From CAYPNP01 sp964412195 (lineage in GTDB: Bacteria; Acidobacteriota; JAAYUB01), in assembly GCA_964412195.1 (NCBI GenBank), contig CAYPNP010000004.1, positions 186,001 to 250,000 of the forward strand: a stretch of DNA of 64,000 nt, in the 5' to 3' direction. A model generated the notes under the pieces. The model was given only the letters and a program-made list of their open reading frames with translations. It ran no database searches and was not told where the DNA came from. Shown here piece by piece: positions 9,601-17,721 of this stretch; within the stretch, counting starts at the first letter, position 1; each line of letters opens with the position of its first letter. A program made the position numbers and the translations under genes.

Positions 9601-10205
9601 GTGTAGGTGGGGGGATAGCAAACCACCAGGCTCACCCGGGACTGCCCGGCCGGCGCACGGGAACGGGTCTCCCGGATGGCGCGGGCCACCGACTGGGCCC
9701 GCAGCGAGATCTCCATCGGGTCCACCTTCGGGCTAGCCACGGTGAGCATGAGGGCGGCCGTGTCGCCGTAATCCTTCAGGAACTGGATCGGGCCGGCCCC
9801 CTGGGGCAGGTCGGTGATGCCGTCGAGCTTCTCCTTGATGTCGTCGAACTCCTTGGCCCGCTCGGTGATGTTCTCATCCAGCTCGATGGTGATGATGCAG
9901 ACGTTGCTCCGGGTGATGGAGGTGAGCTTGGTGACCTTGGAGTTCTCGGCGATGGTCTTCTCCAGGTCCTCGGTCACCAGCGCCTCGACCTTCTCGGAGG
10001 ACGCTCCCGGCCAGGGGCAGATGGCGACGGCCACGCGGACGGGGATGTCCGGGTCCTTGCGTTGCGGCATCTTGAGGTAGGAGTACAAGCCCCACGCCAT
10101 CGTGACCAGAATCAGCACCCAGGCGACCTGGCGCTGCTCGGTGAAATACCGGGCGGTGTTGTGGGTGGTGCGGATGATGTCCTCGTCAGACCTTCCGTGT
10201 AGCAT
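6630..10205 (-). CDS. RND-family inner-membrane efflux pump (AcrB/MexF-like)
   Basis: A 1191-residue resistance-nodulation-division transporter, somewhat longer than the usual 1030-1060. The first membrane helix follows a short cytoplasmic tail (QRQVAWVLILVTMAWGLYSYL), then a long periplasmic domain beginning with the usual proline-rich VRVAVAICPWPGAS, helices 2-6, a second periplasmic domain and helices 7-12. The proton-relay acidic pair is present in helix 4 (GLLVDDPVVANDAIKRSLD). This is the third gene of an operon with the adaptor (18-base gap) and a TolC homologue, a full tripartite drug or lipid exporter. Subfamily sequence looks like the divergent RNDs often seen beside HlyD-type lipoprotein adaptors; substrate unknown. 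The stop lies close to 6630 and no terminator is obvious. Confidence 0.93.
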   Translation of the reverse strand: MLHGRSDEDIIRTTHNTARYFTEQRQVAWVLILVTMAWGLYSYLKMPQRKDPDIPVRVAVAICPWPGASSEKVEALVTEDLEKTIAENSKVTKLTSITRSNVCIITIELDENITERAKEFDDIKEKLDGITDLPQGAGPIQFLKDYGDTAALMLTVASPKVDPMEISLRAQSVARAIRETRSRAPAGQSRVSLVVCYPPTYTSRIVERGLEDFERVIREVQFAQDVVRISGPGFAGFDFAAAGDDDAIMKLVRLEMKSHVPDFHPDVWNVALIRDPADAEGKLREVAGDRYTFRQLDDYTDLITRSLQTLSRVSRIDRSGVLDERVFLEYSQARLAATGLQQSQLKNVLNARNIMLPGGILDIGGKNVILNPSGQFKSEKEIGDVIIGTTDSGAPVYLRDSVDILRGYESPPSYLNYFNYKDADGKWQRSRAITLAVQMRAGEQIGKFGQDVDQKMAELKKLLPPDLIMARTSDQPLQVTENVDLFMESLWEAIILVVVVALLGFWEWRSSTLMALSIPLTLAMTFGFANLLGIDLQQVSIASLIIALGLLVDDPVVANDAIKRSLDSGQPRVIAAWLGPTRLAHAIMYATVTNIVAYLPFLMLPGDMGRFVYSLPIVLGCSLVASRLVSMTFIPTLGYYLLRPSRKPPRPMEERRKSGFAGFYYRLGTLALTHRWKTLFLSFGFLGLGVFLMAHLKDEFFPKDLSYLSFVDLWLPEDSTITATDASARQAEAIIRQVTDQYGRQTPVDGKPRQVLKSVTTFIGGGGPRFWFSVNPEQRQLNYAQLLIQVGDKHDTLPLVDPIQTALTEGLPGVRADMRRLESGEPIGTPIQLRISGEDMGTLRRLASQARGILLASPDSARVRDDWGAETFSVELRVDPDRANMARVSNMDVAVSSVSGISGYPLSLLQDKDKQIQIVARLRPDERSKLSDIENLYVYSMEGPQKVPLRQVSSTQVQMQTEKLCRRNQFRTITVSCYSRPGVLSADLLKSVMPQLDKFQEKLPAGYHMEYGGEKENKDKDFKHLLVVLAICVTAIFLALVFQFQNAIKPFIVFSAIPYGMVGAFAGLVVMGAPFSMMAFLGCISLIGVIVSHVIVLFDFIEEKHAEGEPMRQALLDAGIIRLRPVLITVGATVFALFPLAAHGGPLWEPLCYAQIGGLTMATFITLILVPVIYSIFVLDLKLVKWEGPTE

Positions 10206-10223
10206 GCCGTGTCCCTCCGCCGG

Positions 10224-11432
10224 TCACTGCAGAATCCGGACGGATTCGCCATCCCGGACCATTGTGCCGCCCGTGGTGACTACCCGCTCGCCGGGCTGGA
10301 CGCCCGAGACAACGATGAGGTCGCCGTACGCGTCGCCCAGGGTCACCGTCCGGCTATGAGCGACGGACCGGCCCGTCTCGTCGGTCACGACCATGACGGC
10401 AAAGGCCTGGGGATTGTCCTTGTTCCGGATGATGGCGTTGAGCGGCACCACCGTCACCGGTTCCAGCGCCTTTTCCTCGACCAGCTCGAGGGCGGCGATC
10501 ATGCCGACCTTCAGCAGATGCTTGGGATTCGGGAGGGTGAGTTCCACGTCGAAGACCCGGCTGGTGGAATCCGCGGCGGGGTAGATGCGGCTGACGGTGC
10601 CGGGAAACTCCTGGCCGGGCAGCCCCTCGGTGGTGATGGTGAGTTTCTCACCCAGGTGGACCTTGGACAGGGTCCGGTCGGGTACGCCGAAGATGGTCTT
10701 GACTGTCGACGTGTCGGACAGGACGAAGGCCACCATCCCTGCGCCCGCCATGTCCCCCACCTCGATTTTGCTCTGGAGAATCTGGCCGCGCCGCGGAGCC
10801 TTCAGGTAGCAGTCGCCCAGGACGATCACCGCCTGCTCCAGCTGGGCCTGGGCCAGGCGGATTTTGGAGCGGGTGGCTTCGACCTGGGATTGGAGCGTAT
10901 CCACCTGGGACTGGCTGGTGTCGAGCCGCGTCTTGGCCTGCTCGAAATCGGACTGGGTCATGCTCTGGGCATTGAACAGGTTGACGGCCCGGTCATAGTC
11001 CTCCCCGGCCTTGAGCAGCGTCGCCTTCGCCCCCGCGAGCTGCGATTCCGTCGCCGCCAGCGCCGACTTGGTTTCGGCCAGCTGGGATTTGGCCTGCTCG
11101 ACCACGGTGATGTAGTCGTTGTCCCGGATCCGCGCCAGGACCGTGCCCGCCTCCACCCAGTCGCCTTCCTGGACGTTCCGCAGCCGGCCGTCGATCCCCT
11201 GCACCTGGTGGATCGCCACGATGTAGCCGCTGTTCTTGAAGGCGAGCGACACCGGCTCGTCCGCCACGATGGACGCCGAGTACCGCACCGTCCCGCTGGT
11301 GGAGTAGGTCCTCACAACATCCACCTGCACCGGCGTGATGGGCGTCTCCACCTTCTGTTCCTTGCCGCAGCTGGCCAGCGCCCCGCACAGCGCCAGGGCG
11401 GCGATCAGGAGCCCGCATCGCGTGATTTTCAT
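10224..11432 (-). CDS. RND periplasmic adaptor lipoprotein (HlyD/AcrA family)
   Basis: A 402-residue membrane-fusion protein. The N-terminus MKITRCGLLIAALALCGA ends in a lipobox (LASC), so it is lipid-anchored in the inner membrane. Order: lipoyl half (VAIHQVQGIDGRLRNVQEGDWVEAGTVLARI), a long alpha-helical hairpin rich in Gln, Ala and Leu (coiled coil about residues 95-185), the second lipoyl half (LKAPRRGQILQSKIEVGDMAGAG split across the pattern), a beta barrel and a membrane-proximal domain. I chose the ATG at 11432 because GGAGACAGG lies upstream and the signal peptide starts there, rather than an ATG 14 codons earlier. It connects the pump at 6630-10205 with the TolC homologue upstream. 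Confidence 0.9.
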   Translation of the reverse strand: MKITRCGLLIAALALCGALASCGKEQKVETPITPVQVDVVRTYSTSGTVRYSASIVADEPVSLAFKNSGYIVAIHQVQGIDGRLRNVQEGDWVEAGTVLARIRDNDYITVVEQAKSQLAETKSALAATESQLAGAKATLLKAGEDYDRAVNLFNAQSMTQSDFEQAKTRLDTSQSQVDTLQSQVEATRSKIRLAQAQLEQAVIVLGDCYLKAPRRGQILQSKIEVGDMAGAGMVAFVLSDTSTVKTIFGVPDRTLSKVHLGEKLTITTEGLPGQEFPGTVSRIYPAADSTSRVFDVELTLPNPKHLLKVGMIAALELVEEKALEPVTVVPLNAIIRNKDNPQAFAVMVVTDETGRSVAHSRTVTLGDAYGDLIVVSGVQPGERVVTTGGTMVRDGESVRILQ

Positions 11433-11475
11433 CGGCCTGTCTCCGGGTTGAGCTTTCATTGAATGATGCCTCATG

Positions 11476-12882
11476 TTACTCCTCCCCCATCGCCTTCTCG
11501 AAATCGGCCTTGGCGGTCCAGATCTCCAGGACCGCCTGACGGTACTTGTCCTCGGCGTCCGAAAGCGACGACTGCGCCTGCAGCACGTCCTTGAGCAGGG
11601 CGGCCTGCTGGGCGTAGTTGTCGCGGGTGTTCCGCAGCTTCTCCCGGGCCGCCGTCTCGGACAGCCGGCAGACGCCCACTTGGGCCCGCGCCTGGCGGAG
11701 CTTGCGGAATTTGTCGCCCACGTCCCGCAGGACCTGGGACTCGGTCTCGCGCAGGGCCTCGACCGCCTGCTTCTCCGCCATCATCTTCTGGCCCAGCTCG
11801 TGCTTCTTCCGCCCCCAGTCATAGATGTCCCACTGCAGCAGGACGCCCAAGCTCCACATGTTGCGGGGCAGGAATTCCAGGTTGATGGTCGAGGAATAGT
11901 CCATGGATACGTACACCTGGGGAATGTAATCCGCCTTCTTGATCCGCCGGTCCAGTTCGGCCAGCTGGACCCGCATGCGGGCCTCCCGCATCTCCGGCCG
12001 CTGCTCCAGCGCGCGGGCCCGGGCCGGCTCCAGCTCCGCCTCCAGGGGGGCGGGCTCCGGGATGGGCTCGACGCGGAACTCGGTCCGGATGTCGCGGCCC
12101 ATCAGGTCGTTGAGGGCTTCCTTCTGGGTGGCCAGGTTGTCCGCCAGCTTGTCGGCGTCGAACCGGGACTGGGCCAGCCGGGTCTGGATGTCCATCAGCT
12201 CCGCCGGCAGCGCCGTCTGCTGCTTCACGAACTCGCCCACCAGCCGCTCGAATTCCGCGTAGAACCGGATCTCGTCCTGGATGGCGTCCAGGGCGCTCTG
12301 GATCTGCAGGAGCTGGTAGAAGGTGGCCTTGACCGAGTCGGCCACGGCCTGGTTCTCCTGGCGGAGCTGCTCCCGGGCGATGTCCCGGTTCACCTCGGCC
12401 TGCTGGATGCCCAGGCCGATCTGGTAGAGCTGGCTGATGGGCTGGGCCGCCTGGGCCTTGATGATGGTCATGAACTGCGGGTCCACGGTGTAGGTGTTGT
12501 CCGCGGTGGGGAGGGGGTTGCCGTCCGGATCGGTCGCGTGGGAGAACTCGAAGGTCATCGGCACGAGCCGCTGGGAGCCCAGCACGCTCAGGGAGAACAC
12601 CGGGAGCCGGTGGGTCTTGGCCGCGGCGATCTGCTCCTCGGCCTTGTCCAGCTCCAGCCTGGCGGTGGCGACCTGCCGGTTGGCCTGGGCGGCCAGGGCG
12701 ACGGCCTGCTCCAGGGTCAGCACCTCGACGGATCCCGGCGGGGGGTCCTGCGCCCGCACCGGCGCCCCCAGGAACAGCAAGCTCAGGAGGAGGAGCGCCA
12801 CAGCCGGACGTCCGGTCCGCCGGGCCGGACTGCCGCCGGGAATGCCCGGCCCGAATTCAATACGAATGGAAGAATCCTGCAA
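11476..12882 (-). CDS. TolC-family outer-membrane efflux protein
   Basis: A 468-residue outer-membrane factor. A signal peptide (AVALLLLSLLFLGAPVRAQ, about residues 28-46) is followed by two related halves of long amphipathic helices, each opening with the family pattern LTLEQAVALAAQANRQVATARLEL and ending with QA.S.L.DAEDKYRQAVL. The start is a TTG at 12882 with GGAGG five bases upstream; no ATG in frame gives an intact signal peptide with a ribosome site. It is the first gene of the minus-strand efflux operon, 43 bases before the adaptor. The trimer would form the outer-membrane channel of the exporter. Confidence 0.88.
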   Translation of the reverse strand: MQDSSIRIEFGPGIPGGSPARRTGRPAVALLLLSLLFLGAPVRAQDPPPGSVEVLTLEQAVALAAQANRQVATARLELDKAEEQIAAAKTHRLPVFSLSVLGSQRLVPMTFEFSHATDPDGNPLPTADNTYTVDPQFMTIIKAQAAQPISQLYQIGLGIQQAEVNRDIAREQLRQENQAVADSVKATFYQLLQIQSALDAIQDEIRFYAEFERLVGEFVKQQTALPAELMDIQTRLAQSRFDADKLADNLATQKEALNDLMGRDIRTEFRVEPIPEPAPLEAELEPARARALEQRPEMREARMRVQLAELDRRIKKADYIPQVYVSMDYSSTINLEFLPRNMWSLGVLLQWDIYDWGRKKHELGQKMMAEKQAVEALRETESQVLRDVGDKFRKLRQARAQVGVCRLSETAAREKLRNTRDNYAQQAALLKDVLQAQSSLSDAEDKYRQAVLEIWTAKADFEKAMGEE

Positions 12883-13019
12883 GGCAACCTCCGGTCTTCG
12901 ATGAAATCTGGTTTACGGTGCTGAAGCGGAACGACGCCGATTGTAGCATAGAAAGATTTTCAAAATCAGTGGAAACCTGTGAAAATATCGCAGAGATGGA
13001 GGAGGGGGGATCCCCCGCG

Positions 13020-13051
13020 CACCCGCCGTTTCGAGACCGCCCTCGGCGGGT
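13020..13051. terminator. GC-rich hairpin between the two minus-strand operons
   Basis: ACCCGCCG and CGGCGGGT form a perfect 8-base stem around a 15-base loop. There is no run of T on either side, so it is not a textbook intrinsic terminator. It lies downstream of the SUMF1-like gene and upstream of the efflux operon, where transcription should stop. The 263-base gap also holds a second shorter hairpin (GCCCGG/CCGGGC near 13060-13085). Confidence 0.3.
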
Positions 13052-13145
13052 TCTTCAAAGCGGAGAAGCCCGGCGATTCCACCGGGCGTCGTTGCCCATC
13101 TTAGTGATGATAAAACGTCCCCCGTTGGAGGAGCACAGGACTGGC

Positions 13146-14180
13146 TCATTCCACCGTCCGGACCAGGCGGAAGCCCAGGGAGGAGAAGCTGAAGCCGATG
13201 GCGTAGTGGTAATGTGCGGCCGACCGGCAGTACTTGGCCATGGTGCTCCAGCCGCCGCCGCGAACCACCCGGAAGTCGGCCGTTCCAGGTCCCGGGTAGT
13301 TGGTGGCGCTCCCCGATTGGTAGGTGTAATACCTGTCCCAGCACCACTCCCACACGTTGCCGTGGGTGTCATACAGACCCCACGGGTTCGGCGCTTTCGT
13401 CCCCGCGGGGCTGGTGGCGTCGATGGAACTGCTATTGCCCCAGAACCACGCCGCCGTCTCCAGCGCTGGGTACATGCCGGGATTGGACACGAGTCCGCAA
13501 TCGTCTGCCGTGTAGCTCGGCTCCGCGATCCAGAACGGTGTCGTCGTCCCCGCCCGGCAGAAGTACTCCCACTCCCCCTCGGTGGGCAGCCGGTAGCCGC
13601 CGGCGTCGAAGTTGCAATAATACGGCCCGGTGGTGTAGTTCGACGCGGTGATCGGGTCCGTGAATCCCGCGTCCGTGTAATACGCCCGGGTCAGCCCCCG
13701 TTGGACCGACAGCAGGTTGGCAAACAACACCGCCTCGTACCAGGTGACGTGCTGCACCGGGTTGGTCATCCCCGCGCCATCATCCGTGGATGTCGGATCC
13801 ACGGGCAGCGTCGGCTGCGCCGCCTTCAGCTCGGCCCACATATGCCGCGTCACCTCCGTGGCCATCACCGCCAGGTTCCGGGTCAGGGTGTGGGTGAACT
13901 GGGTTTCATCCGACACCCGGCACGGCTCGTCCTCCGGCGAGCCCTGCACGAAGGACCCCGCCGGCACGTACATCAGGTCGCCCACGATGGAATCTTTTTC
14001 CACCCAGTCTCCGGCGAGATACAGGGTCTCGAGGTTGCCCGCCAGGTAATTCTGCAGGGTCACCGAGTCCGCGGCATCCACCACGCCGTCCCCGTTCAGG
14101 TCCCCCTTCTCCGCCGCCCGCACCCCCCCGCTCCAGACCAGGATCAGGCCCAGCAGCCACACCGGCATTTGTCTCCTCAT
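13146..14180 (-). CDS. secreted dockerin + SUMF1/FGE-like domain protein
   Basis: A 344-residue exported protein. After the signal peptide (PVWLLGLILVWSGGVRAA) comes one calcium-binding dockerin-type repeat (GDLNGDGVVDAADSVTLQNYL), then a formylglycine-generating-enzyme-sulfatase (SUMF1) fold with its landmarks: MYVPAGSFVQGSPEDE, EVTRHMWAE, PVQHVTWYEAVLFAN, YRLPTEGEWEYFCRAG, NPWGLYDTHGNVWEWCWDRY and RVVRGGGWS...CRSA at the end. True FGEs use two cysteines in the last motif; only the later one is seen here, so it is probably a binding or structural member rather than a sulfatase activator. GGGAGGTGGG precedes the ATG at 14180. An upstream in-frame extension lacks a ribosome site. Location is periplasmic or extracellular. 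Confidence 0.87.
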   Translation of the reverse strand: MRRQMPVWLLGLILVWSGGVRAAEKGDLNGDGVVDAADSVTLQNYLAGNLETLYLAGDWVEKDSIVGDLMYVPAGSFVQGSPEDEPCRVSDETQFTHTLTRNLAVMATEVTRHMWAELKAAQPTLPVDPTSTDDGAGMTNPVQHVTWYEAVLFANLLSVQRGLTRAYYTDAGFTDPITASNYTTGPYYCNFDAGGYRLPTEGEWEYFCRAGTTTPFWIAEPSYTADDCGLVSNPGMYPALETAAWFWGNSSSIDATSPAGTKAPNPWGLYDTHGNVWEWCWDRYYTYQSGSATNYPGPGTADFRVVRGGGWSTMAKYCRSAAHYHYAIGFSFSSLGFRLVRTVE

Positions 14181-14335
14181 GACCGCCCACCTCCCGAAAA
14201 ATTGTCGGAATCCCCATTCCAGCCGCATTGCCCCATCCGCCCATGGACATATCCGATCCTGCCGTGGATGGCAAGCGGCAACCCGAAGCCATCCCCTGAA
14301 ATCGCGGCCCTCATTCGCACGGAACGAATCCGTGA

Positions 14336-14357
14336 GGTGTCAGGCTCTGTCACAATT
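14336..14357 (-). repeat. dispersed GACAGAGCC repeat, minus orientation
   Basis: GGTGTCAGGCTCTGTCACAA is the exact reverse complement of the core of the copy at 21133-21154. It lies a few bases downstream of the MBL hydrolase stop codon. Confidence 0.75.
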
Positions 14358-14365
14358 CCTTCCGA

Positions 14366-15286
14366 TCAATCGGCTTCCCCTTGCCGCCCCAGCCGCCGCC
14401 GGGCCTCGGCGGCGATGCCCTGCAGCAGGGAGAAGTGGTCCCGGCTGCCGGGATCGGCGCTCTCGGGGCGCTGGCCCGCGAACTCGCAATAGGCCGCGAG
14501 GAGGATCATCCGCCGGAAGTCCGCCGGCATGGGATCGTCGGCCGCGGTCTGCAAGGCCTCGTCGTAGCCCAGGCCCCGCTCGAAGCACTGCCGCGCGCGT
14601 CCGAAGACGCGCTCCAGTTCGGCCCGCTGGGCGCGCACGTCGGCCCGGGTGCCGGGCGCGCCGTGGCCGGCCACGAATATTTCCGCCTCCAGGGCTTCGA
14701 TGGCCTGGTAGTTGACGATTGTCGCGGAAACCTGGCCCTCGCCGGGCAGGGGCAGCATGCCACTCATCAGGAGGTCGCCGCAAAAGACGATCCCCTCGGC
14801 CGGCAGGTGCACCACGGCGTCGGATTCGGAGTGGCCCGGGCCCAGCTCGAGCACGCGGACCTCCCGTTCCCCCTGGTGCAGGGTCAGGCGGCCGCGGAAG
14901 GCCAGGTCCTGCGGGGTGTAGCGGCTGCCCCGGAAATCCACGTCGGGGAAATGTTCGGCGAACAGGGCGTCGTGCCGGGCCTGGGCCGTCCGGTTGGCTT
15001 TCGTCCGCTCGCGCCCCGCGCCGGTGGCGATGGTCACGGCCTCCGGGAACAGATGGTTGGTGTAGACGTGGTCGGGGTGGGAGTGGGTGTTGACCAGGAA
15101 GCGCACCGGCCGGTCCGTCACCCCGCTGATCGCCGCCCTCAATTCCTCGGCCATGGCGGCGCTGGTCAGGCTGTCCACCACGATCACGCTCCGGTCGCCC
15201 ACGATGACCCCGGCGTTGCTGTACCAGACCAGGGCTGGCTGGAGGAAGACGTAGACGCCGTCCGCCAGTTTCCGGAACTCACTCAT
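14366..15286 (-). CDS. metallo-beta-lactamase-fold hydrolase
   Basis: A 306-residue MBL-fold protein. The HxHxDH metal motif is at H68, H70, D72 and H73 (THSHPDH), followed by the other expected ligands: His in ELGPGHSESD, Asp in VFCGDLLMSG and His in VAGHGAPG. An N-terminal VYVFLQPALVWYSNAGVIVGD is typical of the family that includes SoxH-like, quinoprotein-relay and beta-lactamase-like hydrolases. The C-terminal 90 residues are helical and extend beyond the minimal fold. There is no signal peptide. Its start overlaps the end of the lipocalin-like gene by 8 bases, so translation is probably coupled. The substrate is not evident. Confidence 0.88.
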   Translation of the reverse strand: MSEFRKLADGVYVFLQPALVWYSNAGVIVGDRSVIVVDSLTSAAMAEELRAAISGVTDRPVRFLVNTHSHPDHVYTNHLFPEAVTIATGAGRERTKANRTAQARHDALFAEHFPDVDFRGSRYTPQDLAFRGRLTLHQGEREVRVLELGPGHSESDAVVHLPAEGIVFCGDLLMSGMLPLPGEGQVSATIVNYQAIEALEAEIFVAGHGAPGTRADVRAQRAELERVFGRARQCFERGLGYDEALQTAADDPMPADFRRMILLAAYCEFAGQRPESADPGSRDHFSLLQGIAAEARRRLGRQGEAD

Positions 15287-15710
15287 GTTCCACCGCCCGC
15301 TCCCAGGTCAGGGCCTGATTGCCGACGCCGATGACCAGCCGTCCCCCCTCGAAGCGGCAGGGCCGGACCTGATCGGAGCCGGTCCAGCTGGGGACCAGGC
15401 CCGCCTTGACATGGTGGACCACCCGGTCCGCTTCCACCGTATAGGTCCCGCAGTAGGACAGGTAGGTGTCGTAGGCCCGGGCCCGGTCCGCCTCCGGCAG
15501 GGTCTGGGCGGCGGCGGCCTCCAGGGGGAAGTCCGGGTCGCTCTGCCGGCGGTCGGGGTCCATGATCTCGGCGGCCATGTGCCCGTCGGCCGTGTAGATC
15601 AGGTAGCCGACCGCGTTCTTCCCGTAGGGATGACGGACCGTTCCGTCCGGATCCCGGATCTCCCACGAAACCAGCCGCCACGTGCCGATGAACCGATCGC
15701 GTTCCGGCAT
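15279..15710 (-). CDS. lipocalin-like domain protein
   Basis: A 143-residue cytoplasmic protein of the lipocalin-like (Lipocalin_5) type: FIGTWRLVSWEIRDPDG at the start, then YGKNAVGYLIYTADGHMAAEIM, YCGTYTVEADRVVHHV and LTWERA at the end, all standard for this family of small ligand-binding barrels. AAGGAGGT lies 6 bases before the ATG. It is the first gene of a two-gene operon with the MBL hydrolase. The family is widespread and largely uncharacterised; a role in binding a small hydrophobic product of the neighbour is possible but is only inferred. Confidence 0.83.
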   Translation of the reverse strand: MPERDRFIGTWRLVSWEIRDPDGTVRHPYGKNAVGYLIYTADGHMAAEIMDPDRRQSDPDFPLEAAAAQTLPEADRARAYDTYLSYCGTYTVEADRVVHHVKAGLVPSWTGSDQVRPCRFEGGRLVIGVGNQALTWERAVEHE

Positions 15711-15973
15711 GGCGTACCTCCTTGGTTGGCGTTTGGCTTACTGTACCATGGGGGACCTCGTGCGTGGGCACGAAAAGGCGGTGAACGCGAACGCCCCTCT
15801 TCGGCTTGGCGCCGGCCATGGCAGCCATCGCCGCAGAACACGCGGAGCTGCAAATCATGGATCCCCCGGCGGCGGCGTGGTAGGATTTCACCGTCGGACC
15901 GATCGGGACGGAGCCCCGCATTTTTCCCAATCATTGTGGGTGGAGGAAATCGCGGCGGCGACGAGGAGTTCCG

Positions 15974-17302
15974 ATGAAGCAATGGAGGCTTGGCTACCTG
16001 CATCCCGCGAGGGAGCCGTTCCTGTCCAGCGCCGCGCTCGAACCGTCGGTGGTCGGGCAGCTCGACGGCCCCTGCCGGATCGTCGACCTGCCCGTGGACA
16101 AGGGGGAATGGGCCGCCCTGGCCGACCTGGACTTCCCCGCATGGGTCGAACGGGGCATCGACCTGCTCTATTACTCGCCGCGCAATTTCCACGCCCTGCC
16201 CTTCATCGCCCGGGAGCGGGGGGGCGTCGGCGTGCCGATTCTCACCATGGCCTACTGCGGGGCGCGCTGGCTGGATGTCTGGCTGCTGGCCGCGCCGCTG
16301 CTGCGCCCGCGTGACCTGCTGCTGGTGCCCACGCGGAGCGCCCGGGACGAGATCCGGCGCGCCGTCCGGGCGGATCCCCATCTCGTGTCCAATCCGTTCG
16401 GCCTGGACTTCGAGAGTGTCCACCGCGCGATGGCCGGCGCGGCGCCGCCGGAGGACGGCGTGCGCCTGCTGTTTCTGGGCCGCGTCGTTCCCGAGAAGGG
16501 GCCCCAGGTGGCCATCGAGGCGCTGGCCAGGCTGGGTGACGTGCCGGGGATCGGCCTGGAGATCGCCGGGCCCTGCGTGCCATCCTATGCCCAGGAATTG
16601 CGGGAACTGGCCGGCCGGCTGGGAGTGGACGACCGGGTCCGCATCCGGCCGCCGGTCGAAGGCCCGGAAAAGTACCGGTTCCTGGCGGGCGGATCGGTGC
16701 TGGTGCTGCCGACGGTCTATCCTGGCGAGACGGCCGCGTCGGTAGTCATGGAAGCCCTGGCGGTCGGGCTGCCGGTGGTGGCCTCGGCCTGGGCGGGCAT
16801 CCCCGAATTCATCGAGCCGGGCGTCAACGGCGAGCTGGTCCCGGTCCGGGAAGACCGGGCCGGCCCGGGCATCGACGCCGGCGCCCTGGCCGCCGTGCTG
16901 CGGCCGCTGGTCACCGATCGGAGCCGGCTGCTCGGGCTGACACGCGGCGCGTTGGCCTCCGCCGGCAGATTCGACCGGTCGGTCACGCGGCAGGAGCTGC
17001 TGGGACGGCTCGCCGGCGGCCGCGCGCGGATCGCCGGCCGCTGGGAGGGCTGGCGGCAGCGGACGCTGGGCAGCTGCGCCCGGCGGGTCAATCCCTCCCT
17101 GCTCCGGGCGGAGCAGGAATGCCTGGCGCGCGGAGAAGGCCCCTTCGGGATCCCGCCCCTGGCCGAAACGACCTTCGGCTGGCTGCTCGAGATGCTCGAT
17201 CAGCCGGAAACCCTGCGGCGGTGGCGCAGGCGCTGGGACCTCGTCTTCCGGAAGGCGCTGATGGGTCCCGAGGCGTTGAGGGCGGATTGGCCAGCGGGAT
17301 GA
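15974..17302 (+). CDS. glycosyltransferase, GT4/GT-B family
   Basis: A 442-residue GT-B glycosyltransferase. The C-terminal donor-binding half carries RLLFLGRVVPEKGPQVAIEAL, a GPCVPSYAQELRELAGRLGVDDRV segment, and the catalytic-region pattern PGETAASVVMEALAVGLPVVAS followed by GIPEFIEPGVNGELV. The last 130 residues are Arg/Trp-rich and unusual for the family. GACGAGGAGTT precedes the ATG. The 263-base divergent space to the lipocalin gene should hold both promoters. It faces the GT2 glycosyltransferase at 17722-19251 with a small gene between them, so the two could modify the same surface glycan. Substrate unknown. Confidence 0.88.
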   Translation: MKQWRLGYLHPAREPFLSSAALEPSVVGQLDGPCRIVDLPVDKGEWAALADLDFPAWVERGIDLLYYSPRNFHALPFIARERGGVGVPILTMAYCGARWLDVWLLAAPLLRPRDLLLVPTRSARDEIRRAVRADPHLVSNPFGLDFESVHRAMAGAAPPEDGVRLLFLGRVVPEKGPQVAIEALARLGDVPGIGLEIAGPCVPSYAQELRELAGRLGVDDRVRIRPPVEGPEKYRFLAGGSVLVLPTVYPGETAASVVMEALAVGLPVVASAWAGIPEFIEPGVNGELVPVREDRAGPGIDAGALAAVLRPLVTDRSRLLGLTRGALASAGRFDRSVTRQELLGRLAGGRARIAGRWEGWRQRTLGSCARRVNPSLLRAEQECLARGEGPFGIPPLAETTFGWLLEMLDQPETLRRWRRRWDLVFRKALMGPEALRADWPAG

Positions 17303-17321
17303 CGACGGGACGCCGGCTGCG

Positions 17322-17708
17322 TCATTCCTCGGGCGGGATGGGTCGGTAGTCCCAATCGTTCCCGTGCGCCAGGTGGTCCAACCGCGCACCTTCCATGATC
17401 GGCCCGGTCGACGGGTGGCCCGCCGGACGGATAGATGCATTCCCGGCTTGGATCTCCGGCGGGTGGCCGGCGGCGGATGCGTTCGCCAGATCGTGCGACA
17501 GTTTCTGCTTGACCAGATTGCACCGGAATTGTGTTTCCAGCGCCATCGATGCCGAATGCGCCGGCTCCGCGTCCGCGCTGGGGGCGGGCGGCCCGGCGTC
17601 TTCCGCCGGTGCGCGGACATCGGCTGGCTGGGGCCGGACGGCGGATCCCGCCTCGAGCCTCTCCGGTTCCGGCGGAATGAGGTTCTTGGGGATCGAGTGG
17701 ATATCCAT
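17322..17708 (-). CDS. hypothetical small protein (M-D-I-H start)
   Basis: A 128-residue protein. The first 60 residues are rich in Pro, Ala and Glu (IPPEPERLEAGSAVRP, EDAGPPAPSADAEP) and probably disordered; the second half has a short helical stretch (ALETQFRCNLVKQKLSHDLANA) and ends NDWDYRPIPPEE. No signal peptide, membrane helix or known domain. I took the ATG at 17708 because an N-terminal extension to 17828 would be an Arg-run from the overlapping GT2 gene's other frame. It starts 14 bases after the GT2 stop and is probably co-transcribed with it. The MDIH opening is shared with the genes at 1561 (MEIH) and 26168. Confidence 0.55.
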   Translation of the reverse strand: MDIHSIPKNLIPPEPERLEAGSAVRPQPADVRAPAEDAGPPAPSADAEPAHSASMALETQFRCNLVKQKLSHDLANASAAGHPPEIQAGNASIRPAGHPSTGPIMEGARLDHLAHGNDWDYRPIPPEE

Positions 17709-17721
17709 GCCTTGTCCCGAT

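Noticed and set aside
7134..10202. 1022-codon open frame antisense to the RND pump
   Set aside because: It mirrors the pump's third codon positions, has His/Arg/Asp/Gly-biased composition with no domain, and the pump itself has clear motifs.
13020..13085. Hairpins considered as a standard intrinsic terminator
   Set aside because: Stems are good but no T-run follows on either strand, so they are listed with low confidence only.
15599..17620. 673-codon open frame antisense to the GT4 glycosyltransferase
   Set aside because: Composition is Arg/Gln/Pro-biased and no motif is present; the plus-strand glycosyltransferase is unmistakable.
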